From: JAICYJ01 sp036263035
Lineage (GTDB): Bacteria > Actinomycetota > Thermoleophilia > Gaiellales > JAICJC01
Reading direction: 5' to 3'
Assembly (NCBI GenBank): GCA_036263035.1
Contig: DATAHR010000119.1
Location: forward strand, 1 to 12,470
DNA: 12,470 nt
The first letter of the stretch is position 1. Each line of letters begins with the position of its first letter. Positions 1 to 4,697 of this stretch are shown here, piece by piece. Made by a program: the position numbers and the translations under genes. A model generated the notes under the pieces. The model saw only the letters and a list, made by a program, of their open reading frames with translations, did not search any database and was not told where the DNA came from.

Positions 1-538
1 CCTGGGCGCGCTCGCGCTGCTGCCCGCCGCCGAGTGGGCATGGCTGATCCCGCCTCAGATCGCGATCGGCGTGGGGCTCGCGCTCGCGCTCGGGGCGCTG
101 ACCGAGGACGCGCTGCACGGCCGCTCACCGCTGGCGATCCACGGCGGCTGGACGCTCGCCTCCCGGCACGCCGGCGTCTGCCTGGGGCTGCTGATCCTGA
201 CGCCGCTCTTCACCTCCGACCTCACGGATCAGCAGAACAAGGCCGAGCTGGCCGGCACGCGGCTGATCCTCGACTCGCCGCTCGATCTCTCGAAGAAGCT
301 GGCGCTCGGTACCGCGCTGGTCGACCAGATCACCTCGGGGTCTGTCACTCGGCCGCCCGACATCGGCCCGGCGTTCGACAAGATCGGGGACGTCCCCGGG
401 AAGGCGGCCCTGGAGTCGGCGATCCAGGACCAGATCGACCGCGCCGTCACCCACGCCTTCAGCCGCAGCTTCGTGGTCGCCGCCCTGCTGGCGCTGGCTG
501 CGGCGATCCCGCTCGTGCGGGGGAGGGCGGAGCTGTGA
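1..538 (+). CDS. C-terminal part of a membrane transporter, probably MFS (5' end outside window)
   Basis: The reading frame is open from the left edge (first full codon at 2) to TGA at 536-538, giving 178 visible residues. Seen: a hydrophobic segment at about residues 15-36, a second at about 52-66 (LGLLILTPLF), a polar stretch of roughly 80 residues (about 70-150), then a last span (VVAALLALAAAIPLV) and a short basic tail. This suits the last helices of a polytopic carrier with a large loop before the final helix. My impression is that MFS transporters of soil actinobacteria often end this way, but no diagnostic MFS motif lies in the visible part, so the family is inferred. The downstream gene starts inside its stop codon, so the two are probably translated together. 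It could be another multi-span membrane protein. Confidence 0.55.
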   Translation, partial: LGALALLPAAEWAWLIPPQIAIGVGLALALGALTEDALHGRSPLAIHGGWTLASRHAGVCLGLLILTPLFTSDLTDQQNKAELAGTRLILDSPLDLSKKLALGTALVDQITSGSVTRPPDIGPAFDKIGDVPGKAALESAIQDQIDRAVTHAFSRSFVVAALLALAAAIPLVRGRAEL

Positions 539-987
539 GCCGCGGCATGGCGGCCGTCCTCATCGCCGCGGTGATCGCAGCGGGGCTCGTCGGCGTCTAC
601 GCGCTCGCCGGCGGCGCGGACTACGCCCCGGCGGCTACCCCGGACCCGTGCACGCCTCGGCATTGGCCCGACGTGAGCGGCCTGTCCGAGATCGAGACGC
701 AGGTGGCAGTCTCGGCGCTCGGCGGGGCGGCCTGCACGCTCGGCGTGTCGCGCGAGGAGCTCACGCTGGCCTTCACCGACCAGAGCCGGCTGAACGCCTT
801 TGCGCGGAAGCACGGGTTCAGCAAAAGCCGCATCGACGACGCGGCGCGCGCGGGGCTCAATCGTGCGATCGACGACGGCGAGCACAGCGGCGCCATCAAC
901 GGCGTCGAAGCGTTCCTGTTGCGGGCCGCCGCGGCCGCAACGCCGATCGACAAGCTGATCGCCTACGTGAGGCAGTCGCTCGAGTAG
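535..987 (+). CDS. Membrane-anchored protein of unknown function, 150 aa
   Basis: The GTG start at 535-537 overlaps the upstream TGA (GTGA) and sits just behind a purine-rich Shine-Dalgarno region (521-532, GGGAGGGCGGAG). An in-frame ATG at 547 is the alternative start. Seen: one N-terminal hydrophobic segment (about residues 5-26, AAVLIAAVIAAGLVGVYALA) acting as anchor or uncleaved signal, a Pro/Ala-rich linker, then a domain of about 110 residues. That domain has two cysteines (in DPCTP and GAACTLG) that could form a disulfide if it lies outside the membrane. The rest looks helical and mixed-charge (LTLAFTDQSRLNAFARKHG). I do not recognise the family. Overlap with the transporter gene suggests a joint role, for example as an accessory or regulatory partner of the carrier, but this is inferred from position only. 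Confidence 0.75.
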   Translation: MSRGMAAVLIAAVIAAGLVGVYALAGGADYAPAATPDPCTPRHWPDVSGLSEIETQVAVSALGGAACTLGVSREELTLAFTDQSRLNAFARKHGFSKSRIDDAARAGLNRAIDDGEHSGAINGVEAFLLRAAAAATPIDKLIAYVRQSLE

Positions 988-999
988 CAGGACGCTCGT

Positions 1000-1032
1000 G
1001 TGACGGAAAAGTGCCAGGCACTTTTCCGTCAC
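1000..1032. terminator. Perfect 16-bp inverted repeat, terminator-like or REP-like
   Basis: Bases 1000-1015 (GTGACGGAAAAGTGCC) and 1017-1032 (GGCACTTTTCCGTCAC) are exact reverse complements around a single A. As RNA, a stem of about 14-15 bp with a tiny loop would form 13 nt after the stop of the 535-987 gene. An internal A4/T4 pair is present, but no T-run follows the stem (next bases CCGGAGGG). It may be a factor-independent terminator of the T-less kind, or a mobile palindromic unit. No second copy occurs in this window. Confidence 0.6.
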
Positions 1033-1061
1033 CCGGAGGGCGGTCGGGAGCGGCAGGGCGC

Positions 1062-1067
1062 TAGAAT
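1062..1067 (+). promoter_or_regulatory. Probable -10 box of the tRNA-Thr promoter
   Basis: TAGAAT fits the TAnnnT -10 consensus and lies 29 nt before the first tRNA base, which would give a 5' leader of roughly 20-25 nt for RNase P to remove. No good -35 hexamer is visible 16-18 nt upstream, so the call rests on the -10 and its position. Confidence 0.4.
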
Positions 1068-1096
1068 CGGCCGGCCTGGCCGATACTCAGGCAGAC

Positions 1097-1169
1097 GCCG
1101 ACGTAGCTCAGCTGGTAGAGCACATCACTCGTAATGATGGGGTCCGGGGTTCGAGTCCCCGCGTCGGCT
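1097..1169 (+). tRNA. tRNA-Thr (anticodon CGT)
   Basis: A complete cloverleaf can be read. The acceptor stem GCCGACG (1097-1103) pairs fully with CGTCGGC (1162-1168). The D stem is GCTC/GAGC (1106-1109/1118-1121). The anticodon stem is CATCA/TGATG (1123-1127/1135-1139) with loop CTCGTAA, giving anticodon CGT at 1130-1132, which reads ACG (Thr). A 5-nt variable loop is followed by the T stem CGGGG/CCCCG around TTCGAGT. The discriminator is T1169 and CCA is not encoded, as is common in actinobacteria. It stands alone; a -10 box at 1062 suggests its own promoter. No intron or mismatch is seen. Confidence 0.95.
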
Positions 1170-1534
1170 TCGCTTTCGTTCCCGTTCTTCGCCGAACCAG
1201 GCCGATCGCTGCTTGTTAGCTGCAGGACGGCCGCGGACACTCGGGGACGCACCCGGACACGATGTTGCACCTGGGTGCGACGGCAAGGTGGAGAGCCCCT
1301 CGCCCGGTAGCCCCGACGACTTGCTCGGCAAGCCGTTTCAGGCGTCTGCCGCGAGAACACCTTCGAGTCGGGGCGGGTCATGGCCGACCAGCACCATGTC
1401 GCAGGCAAGCCGCGATGGCAGCTCCAGCAGTATCCGGCGTGAGATACTGGCCGGGCGATGTCGGGGGATGTCGAAGATTTCATCCGGCGGCGTTTCATCA
1501 CCGAGCCAGCCCGCGCTCAGACAGCGCATCTGTG
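1170..1534. other. Stretch of 365 bases without a supportable gene
   Basis: Open frames here are either antisense to the tRNA or lack a start signal and recognisable protein. A minor inverted repeat is seen (CGCACCC near 1250 against GGGTGCG near 1274). A minus-strand frame (about 1338-1529, containing VLVGHDPPRL) looks a little protein-like but has no domain I can name; it could be a relic. An 8-base match to the tRNA 3' part (TTCGAGTC, 1362-1369) is too short to be called an attachment site. Confidence 0.5.
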
Positions 1535-2461
1535 ATGCGAGCTGCCGGTATCAGCGAGTTCGGCGGTGCTGTCGGACTGATCGATCTTCCAGATCCACGG
1601 CCCCTCGCGAACGACGAAGTCCTGATGGAAATCCGGGCCGCGGGCGTCGGCAACTGGGAGGAGTTCGTTCGCACGGGCGAGTGGGATGTCGGCCGCAGCC
1701 CTCCAATGGCGCTCGGCGTCGAGGCCGCCGGGATCATCTCGGCGGTCGGAGATTCTGTCGAGGACTGGGAGCGGGGTGATGAGGTGCTCACCCACCCGCT
1801 CCCGCTGCGTGACCAGGGAACCTGGGGGCCGTCGCTGATCGCCTCTGCGACGGTGCTCGCGCGGAAGCCTGCGTCCCTGTCGTGGGAGGCCGCTGCGGCG
1901 TTGCCGGTTCCGGCCCTGACGGCCACGCAAGTGATCGACCGAGCCTTGGCAGTGCGACCTGACGACGTGGTCCTTGTCCATGGCGGGAGCGGGGTGACCG
2001 GCACGCTGCTCATCGGGCTGGCGGCTGCGCGCGGCGCCGAGGTGATCGCGACCGCAGGACCCGCCAGCCATGAGCGCCTGCGCCGGCTGGGGGCGGCCCA
2101 CGTGCTCGACTATCACGACCCCGACTGGCCGGTGCAGGCGCGCACGATTGGCGGCGGGTTCGGGGTGACCGCCGTCGCGAACGCGGCGCCCAACGGCTCA
2201 GCCGTCGCGATCGGCACCGTGCGCGACGGCGGCCGCCTTGCGACGATCACCCTCGACCCACCCGACGAGCAGCGGGGCATCGAGATCTCGTCCGTGATCG
2301 TCGAGCCCGATGGCCGCGCGCTCGGCGAGCTCGCCGAACTGGCCGCGACCGGCAAGCTCGAGATCTGGACCGCCGCGGCGTTCCCGCTCGAGGAGGCCGC
2401 CCAGGCCTTGGCGGCAGCAATCGGGGGCGGCGCCGGCGGAGCGGTCGTGCTTCGCCTCTGA
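1535..2461 (+). CDS. Zinc-independent MDR-family NADPH:quinone oxidoreductase-like enzyme, 308 aa
   Basis: Medium-chain dehydrogenase/reductase of the quinone oxidoreductase type, expected to reduce a quinone or enone with NAD(P)H in the cytoplasm; the substrate is unknown. Seen: an N-terminal GroES-like domain (about 1-125) with AAGVGNWEEF (about 36-45), where zinc alcohol dehydrogenases carry a zinc-binding Cys, and GVEAAGIISAVGDSV (61-75). The Rossmann domain (about 126-280) has the dinucleotide loop VLVHGGSGVTGTLLIGLAAA (147-166) and a following IATAG. No structural or catalytic zinc cysteines are present. The length matches the short members of the family. ATG 1535 is chosen because family homology begins at MRAAGISEFGG; the frame is open further upstream but the extension reads as junk. 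GTG 1532 is an adjacent alternative. No strong Shine-Dalgarno sequence is visible. Confidence 0.85.
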   Translation: MRAAGISEFGGAVGLIDLPDPRPLANDEVLMEIRAAGVGNWEEFVRTGEWDVGRSPPMALGVEAAGIISAVGDSVEDWERGDEVLTHPLPLRDQGTWGPSLIASATVLARKPASLSWEAAAALPVPALTATQVIDRALAVRPDDVVLVHGGSGVTGTLLIGLAAARGAEVIATAGPASHERLRRLGAAHVLDYHDPDWPVQARTIGGGFGVTAVANAAPNGSAVAIGTVRDGGRLATITLDPPDEQRGIEISSVIVEPDGRALGELAELAATGKLEIWTAAAFPLEEAAQALAAAIGGGAGGAVVLRL

Positions 2462-2524
2462 CCGGGCGAGATCTAGCCCGCCAGAAGTTGTGGCGAGCGG
2501 GCGGCCCCGTCGAATGACGCCTTG

Positions 2525-2553
2525 TTGCAACTGCTACGCAAACGTGATAGGTT
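2525..2553 (+). promoter_or_regulatory. Sigma-70-type promoter upstream of the 19-codon ORF
   Basis: A -35-like TTGCAA (2525-2530) and a -10 TAGGTT (2548-2553, TAnnnT) are separated by exactly 17 bases. The region is locally less GC-rich than its surroundings. Transcription would start near 2560, about 43 nt before the ATG at 2603. It is the best-formed promoter in the window. Confidence 0.6.
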
Positions 2554-2560
2554 CGGGCTC

Positions 2561-2599
2561 CGTTGGCTTTGACGCCCCACGACCGAAAGGAGGCCAACG
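2561..2599 (+). promoter_or_regulatory. 5' UTR hairpin enclosing the ribosome binding site
   Basis: CGTTGGC (2561-2567) is complementary to GCCAACG (2593-2599). The 25-nt loop holds almost all of a strong Shine-Dalgarno sequence (AAAGGAGG, 2586-2593), whose last G lies in the stem. The SD is followed by 9 bases and then ATG 2603. The pairing could modulate ribosome access; that role is inferred from the fold only. Confidence 0.4.
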
Positions 2600-2602
2600 T
2601 CG

Positions 2603-2662
2603 ATGGTAAGGCTCGCTTCGATGAGTGGCACCGTTCCGTCGTGCACGCCGTTCGTGCGTTAA
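2603..2662 (+). CDS. Possible 19-residue small ORF or leader peptide
   Basis: ATG 2603 to TAA 2660-2662 encodes a 19-residue peptide that begins MVRLASMSG and ends PSCTPFVR. Support comes from the upstream signals: a promoter with 17-bp spacing and the strongest Shine-Dalgarno sequence in the region (AAAGGAGG) 9 nt before the ATG. Coding evidence from the peptide itself is nil at this size. No run of regulatory codons typical of amino-acid attenuators is present. About 190 nt of hairpin-rich sequence separates it from the next ORF. It may be a leader peptide, a small functional peptide, or the start of a longer transcript controlling the 2850-3041 gene. I cannot identify it. Confidence 0.4.
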   Translation: MVRLASMSGTVPSCTPFVR

Positions 2663-2849
2663 CACGCCGGCACGCGGCCCGCGTCGTCACCGTATAGCGA
2701 CCACGCGGGCGTATCACGCCGAATGATCCGCGTCGCCTGAAGCGCGTAGGCGCTCGCCGATCTTCGGATCTGTCGTACCCCTGAACCTCGAGGGGTGGCG
2801 GCGGCATGCCGTGATTCTCGATTCCGAACTGTGATGGGAGGTGAATGCG
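2663..2849 (+). other. Hairpin-rich untranslated stretch between two small ORFs
   Basis: Successive potential stems are seen: GCCCGCGT/ACGCGGGC (2677-2684/2703-2710, 18-nt loop); AGCGC/GCGCT closing GTAG (2741-2754); GATC/GATC closing a TTCG tetraloop (2759-2770); ACCCCT/AGGGGT (2777-2782/2791-2796); and the palindrome CGGCATGCCG (2802-2811). No known riboswitch signature is recognised. It may be a structured leader or small RNA; individually short stems are expected by chance in GC-rich DNA. Confidence 0.3.
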
Positions 2850-3041
2850 ATGCATCTGGGTTTTGAAAGCCGACTCGACCTCGGGCGCGAGCGACTCGAC
2901 GCCGGACTGGAAGCTGCAGACAATGAGCGGCGGTGCCGGCAGCAGGCGAGCCGCGACCAGCTGAACCGCCTACGGCCCGGTCGAAGAAAGTGGCGCCTGC
3001 GCTGGCTGGCGTGGGCGCGACTCCAGGCGCCGGGGGCGTAG
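2850..3041 (+). CDS. Small Arg-rich protein of unknown function, 63 aa
   Basis: ATG 2850 is preferred over the in-frame GTG 2841 because GGGAGG (2836-2841) then lies 8 nt upstream, a normal Shine-Dalgarno spacing. Seen: a first half of alternating acidic and basic residues (SRLDLGRERLDAGLEAADNE) that could form an amphipathic helix, one Cys at residue 29, then a strongly basic, Trp-rich end (GRRKWRLRWLAWARLQAPGA). There is no signal peptide or clear membrane span. The basic tail suggests binding to nucleic acid or to membrane phospholipid, but this is speculation. It may share the 2525 promoter with the 19-codon ORF. It is followed by a palindrome/hairpin and a convergent gene. I do not recognise the family; it could be a lineage-specific protein. 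Confidence 0.55.
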   Translation: MHLGFESRLDLGRERLDAGLEAADNERRCRQQASRDQLNRLRPGRRKWRLRWLAWARLQAPGA

Positions 3042-3063
3042 CGTGGCGGCGTCGTGCGTGACA

Positions 3064-3100
3064 GGGGACGTCCCCGCGGCCGTACTGCAGGCGGCCGCGG
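3064..3100. terminator. 12-bp palindrome plus 9-bp hairpin between convergent genes
   Basis: GGGGACGTCCCC (3064-3075) is a perfect palindrome. Overlapping its end, CCGCGGCCG (3074-3082) pairs with CGGCCGCGG (3092-3100) around a 9-nt loop. It sits between the 2850-3041 gene (+) and the 3150-3563 gene (-), so a two-way, T-less terminator is plausible; a repeat element or operator is the alternative. Confidence 0.4.
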
Positions 3101-3149
3101 CGGACGCCCCACCCAGTGGCCGGATCGTGATGGACAATGGTTCCGGGGG

Positions 3150-3563
3150 TCAGTTCTCGCAGAACGCCTTGAGGCCGGCGAACTGCTTGGGAATCTCCCG
3201 CCGAACCAGCGGTCCTACCAGCGCGAACACCGCCTTCTGCACCCCGGCCGGGCGAAAATCGAAGTCCGCGTGGAGGTCGGTGCCGCCATCGGCCGGTGCG
3301 ATCGTGTACCCGATCGTGAGATCGGGTTTCCCGCGGGCTTCCAGCACGAGCCGCGACGGGCGCTCATATGTCGTGACCGTGACGTCGTACGCGGCGCCGC
3401 CGTTGACGATCGCGAACCGCGATCCCAGATCGATCGGCTCTGAGCTTCGTAGCTCGGCGCTGGTGATTCGATCGTTCCACCGTACGTCGTTGCGGACATC
3501 GGCCAGCGTGTCGAACACCTTCTCGGGCGGGCAATCGATGCGGGTGGATGCCCGGACGCGCAT
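3150..3563 (-). CDS. SRPBCC (START/polyketide cyclase-like) family protein, 137 aa
   Basis: The protein opens with the typical SRPBCC pattern: a first strand MRVRASTRIDCPPEKVFDTL (1-20), then a helix with W29 in NDVRWNDRI. Strands follow (GSRFAIVNG, YDVTVTTYE, RLVLEAR, LTIGYTIAP, GGTDLHADFDF), then a long C-terminal helix (about 106-135) that closes the hydrophobic cavity. The length is normal for the family, whose members bind hydrophobic ligands or act as cyclases or lipid carriers; the ligand here is unknown. It lies 30 nt downstream of the PAS-LuxR regulator on the same strand. TATGAT (3570-3575 on the minus strand) exactly 6 nt before the ATG suggests an additional leaderless promoter. 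A combined action of sensor-regulator and ligand-binding protein is possible but unproven. Confidence 0.85.
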   Translation of the reverse strand: MRVRASTRIDCPPEKVFDTLADVRNDVRWNDRITSAELRSSEPIDLGSRFAIVNGGAAYDVTVTTYERPSRLVLEARGKPDLTIGYTIAPADGGTDLHADFDFRPAGVQKAVFALVGPLVRREIPKQFAGLKAFCEN

Positions 3564-3597
3564 GACGCGATCATAAACCCCGGCCGGAGGCCGTCAG
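3564..3597 (-). promoter_or_regulatory. Leaderless promoter of the SRPBCC gene
   Basis: On the minus strand, -10 TATGAT (3575-3570) is a near-perfect hexamer with six bases to the ATG at 3563, placing the transcription start at or beside the A of ATG. A -35-like CTGACG (3597-3592) lies 16 bases upstream, inside the end of the regulator gene. There is no Shine-Dalgarno sequence before this ATG, which fits leaderless translation. Confidence 0.5.
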
Positions 3598-4184
3598 TCG
3601 ATCAGGCCCTGCCGCCGCGCCTCGACGATCGCCTCGAGGCGCGAGTGCACGCCGAGCGCACGCAGGACGCCGCGGACGTGGTTGCGAACGGTCTTCTTCG
3701 AGAGATGCAGCTCCCCGGCGATCTGGTCGGTCGAGTGACCGCGTGCCAGCAGCTGCAGGACCTCGAACTGCCGCGGGGTGAGGTCGCTCAACTGCGTCTC
3801 TGGCAGGGGGTCGCCGAGGTTGGTCAGGCCGAAGACGCCGACGACCCGACCTCCGCCCTTCAGCGCCGCGGCGTGAACCTCCGCAGCTATTCGATTTCCC
3901 TGCTTGTCGAGCACCGTTGCGGTGAAGTTGATGACCGGCTTTGTTCCGAGCACTGCGCCCGTGAGCTCTGCCCCCGCACGGCCCCTGCTCTCGCCGCCGA
4001 CGGCGTCCATGATCTGACGTCCCTCCGGCAGTCCGAAGATGTCGATCGCCTTGCGGTTCGCCCAGCGAATCGCTCCACGGCTGTCGACAAGCCACGCCGG
4101 GACCTCGACCGCATCAAGGGCGTTGTCCAGGTCGCCCCCGAGCCATTCGGCGAGCTCCGTGGCGGTCAGCGCCCGGTCGGCCAT
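3594..4184 (-). CDS. PAS-domain LuxR-type transcriptional regulator, 196 aa
   Basis: A cytoplasmic one-component regulator. Seen: a PAS fold at about 20-122 (VPAWLVDSRGAIRWANRKAIDIFG at 28-51 is the classic PAS start, and GRVVGVFGLTNL at 112-123 its last strand). An LuxR/GerE helix-turn-helix follows at about 134-195 (LTPRQFEVLQLLARGHS, then IAGELHLSKKTVRNHVRGVLRALGV). PAS probably senses a small molecule or redox state, and the HTH binds DNA; there is no receiver or kinase domain. No heme-binding or flavin Cys motif is evident, so the signal is unknown. The ATG at 4184 is supported by a promoter whose -10 ends 6 nt before it. The SRPBCC gene follows 30 nt downstream and may be its target or partner. 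Confidence 0.9.
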   Translation of the reverse strand: MADRALTATELAEWLGGDLDNALDAVEVPAWLVDSRGAIRWANRKAIDIFGLPEGRQIMDAVGGESRGRAGAELTGAVLGTKPVINFTATVLDKQGNRIAAEVHAAALKGGGRVVGVFGLTNLGDPLPETQLSDLTPRQFEVLQLLARGHSTDQIAGELHLSKKTVRNHVRGVLRALGVHSRLEAIVEARRQGLID

Positions 4185-4219
4185 CGATCAATCATCGCGG
4201 GTCGGCACGGGCGGTGCAA
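4185..4219 (-). promoter_or_regulatory. Leaderless promoter of the PAS-LuxR gene
   Basis: On the minus strand TTGCAC (4219-4214), 17 bases, GATGAT (4196-4191), then six bases to ATG 4184. The spacing is ideal; the -10 deviates from TAnnnT at its first base. No Shine-Dalgarno sequence precedes the ATG, consistent with a leaderless transcript. Confidence 0.5.
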
Positions 4220-4274
4220 TGGCCGTGCTCTGAACGGTGGCGGGTCGTGCGAAGGCCCGGGATTCCGGGCGGTT

Positions 4275-4280
4275 TACGAT
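4275..4280 (+). promoter_or_regulatory. Probable -10 box of the DUF6458 gene
   Basis: TACGAT (TAnnnT) lies 46 nt before ATG 4327, giving a leader of about 40 nt that carries the Shine-Dalgarno sequence. No convincing -35 is visible. A small inverted repeat (CCCGG/CCGGG, about 4257-4269) lies immediately upstream. Confidence 0.3.
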
Positions 4281-4326
4281 TTCCCCGTCCCGGGCATCTC
4301 CTCTGCACGAGAGGAGGTGTTGCGCA

Positions 4327-4560
4327 ATGGGTATTGGTACGTCTCTTGTTCTCATCGCCGTCGGGGCGATCCTCGCCTTCGCCGTGAACATTCATTCCAC
4401 GATCGGCAGCACCACCGTGCACTGGCACACGATCGGCTGGATCCTGATGATCATCGGCGCCATTGGCCTGGTCCTCTCCGCGATCTGGATGGCGTCGGCC
4501 AACCGCCGCACCGGCGTGGTTCGCGAACGCGACTACGTCGACGACCGTCCGGGTTACTAG
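4327..4560 (+). CDS. DUF6458 family small membrane protein, 77 aa
   Basis: The protein starts MGIGTSLVLIAVGAILAFAV and continues with a second hydrophobic span (IGWILMIIGAIGLVLSAIWM, about 38-57) and a charged, probably cytoplasmic tail ending RDYVDDRPGY. This two-helix layout, the MGIG start and the short His-containing loop between the spans (HWHTIGW) match my knowledge of DUF6458 proteins of actinobacteria; their function is not known. The start is fixed by a strong Shine-Dalgarno sequence (GAGGAGG, 4311-4317) 9 nt upstream. It is a single-gene unit closed by a strong hairpin 22 nt after the stop and divergent from the PAS-LuxR gene. Confidence 0.8.
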   Translation: MGIGTSLVLIAVGAILAFAVNIHSTIGSTTVHWHTIGWILMIIGAIGLVLSAIWMASANRRTGVVRERDYVDDRPGY

Positions 4561-4582
4561 CAGCGGTGCGAGCCAACCATTC

Positions 4583-4617
4583 TGAGCCCGCCGGGCGCAC
4601 GCCGCCCGGCGGGCTCA
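4583..4617 (+). terminator. Strong 14-bp terminator-like hairpin
   Basis: TGAGCCCGCCGGGC (4583-4596) pairs perfectly with GCCCGGCGGGCTCA (4604-4617) around the 7-nt loop GCACGCC. It starts 22 nt after the DUF6458 stop. No T-run follows, as is usual for high-GC actinobacterial terminators. It separates the DUF6458 gene from the MFS gene. Confidence 0.65.
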
Positions 4618-4697
4618 CGCGTCTCGGGACACGGTCCGTCCGCTAGCGTGCCGCTCATCGTCGGCGCTCGCCGACCGGGCGGCAGGCAAGGAGCAGG

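Noticed and set aside
1150..1369. TTCGAGTC repeated in the tRNA 3' part and near 1362 as an attachment-site pair
   Set aside because: Only 8 bases match and there is no integrase or other mobile gene nearby.
1061..1501. Minus-strand ORF containing GTRTPDPIITSDVLYQLSY
   Set aside because: That peptide is the translated antisense of the tRNA-Thr gene, a well-known false protein in annotations.
1338..1529. Minus-strand frame with ILLELPSRLACDMVLVGHDPP, possible gene relic
   Set aside because: No start signal, no recognisable domain and no continuation in neighbouring frames; too weak to call a pseudogene.
3043..3576. Plus-strand ORF of 177 codons
   Set aside because: Antisense to the SRPBCC gene, which has clear family features and a promoter.
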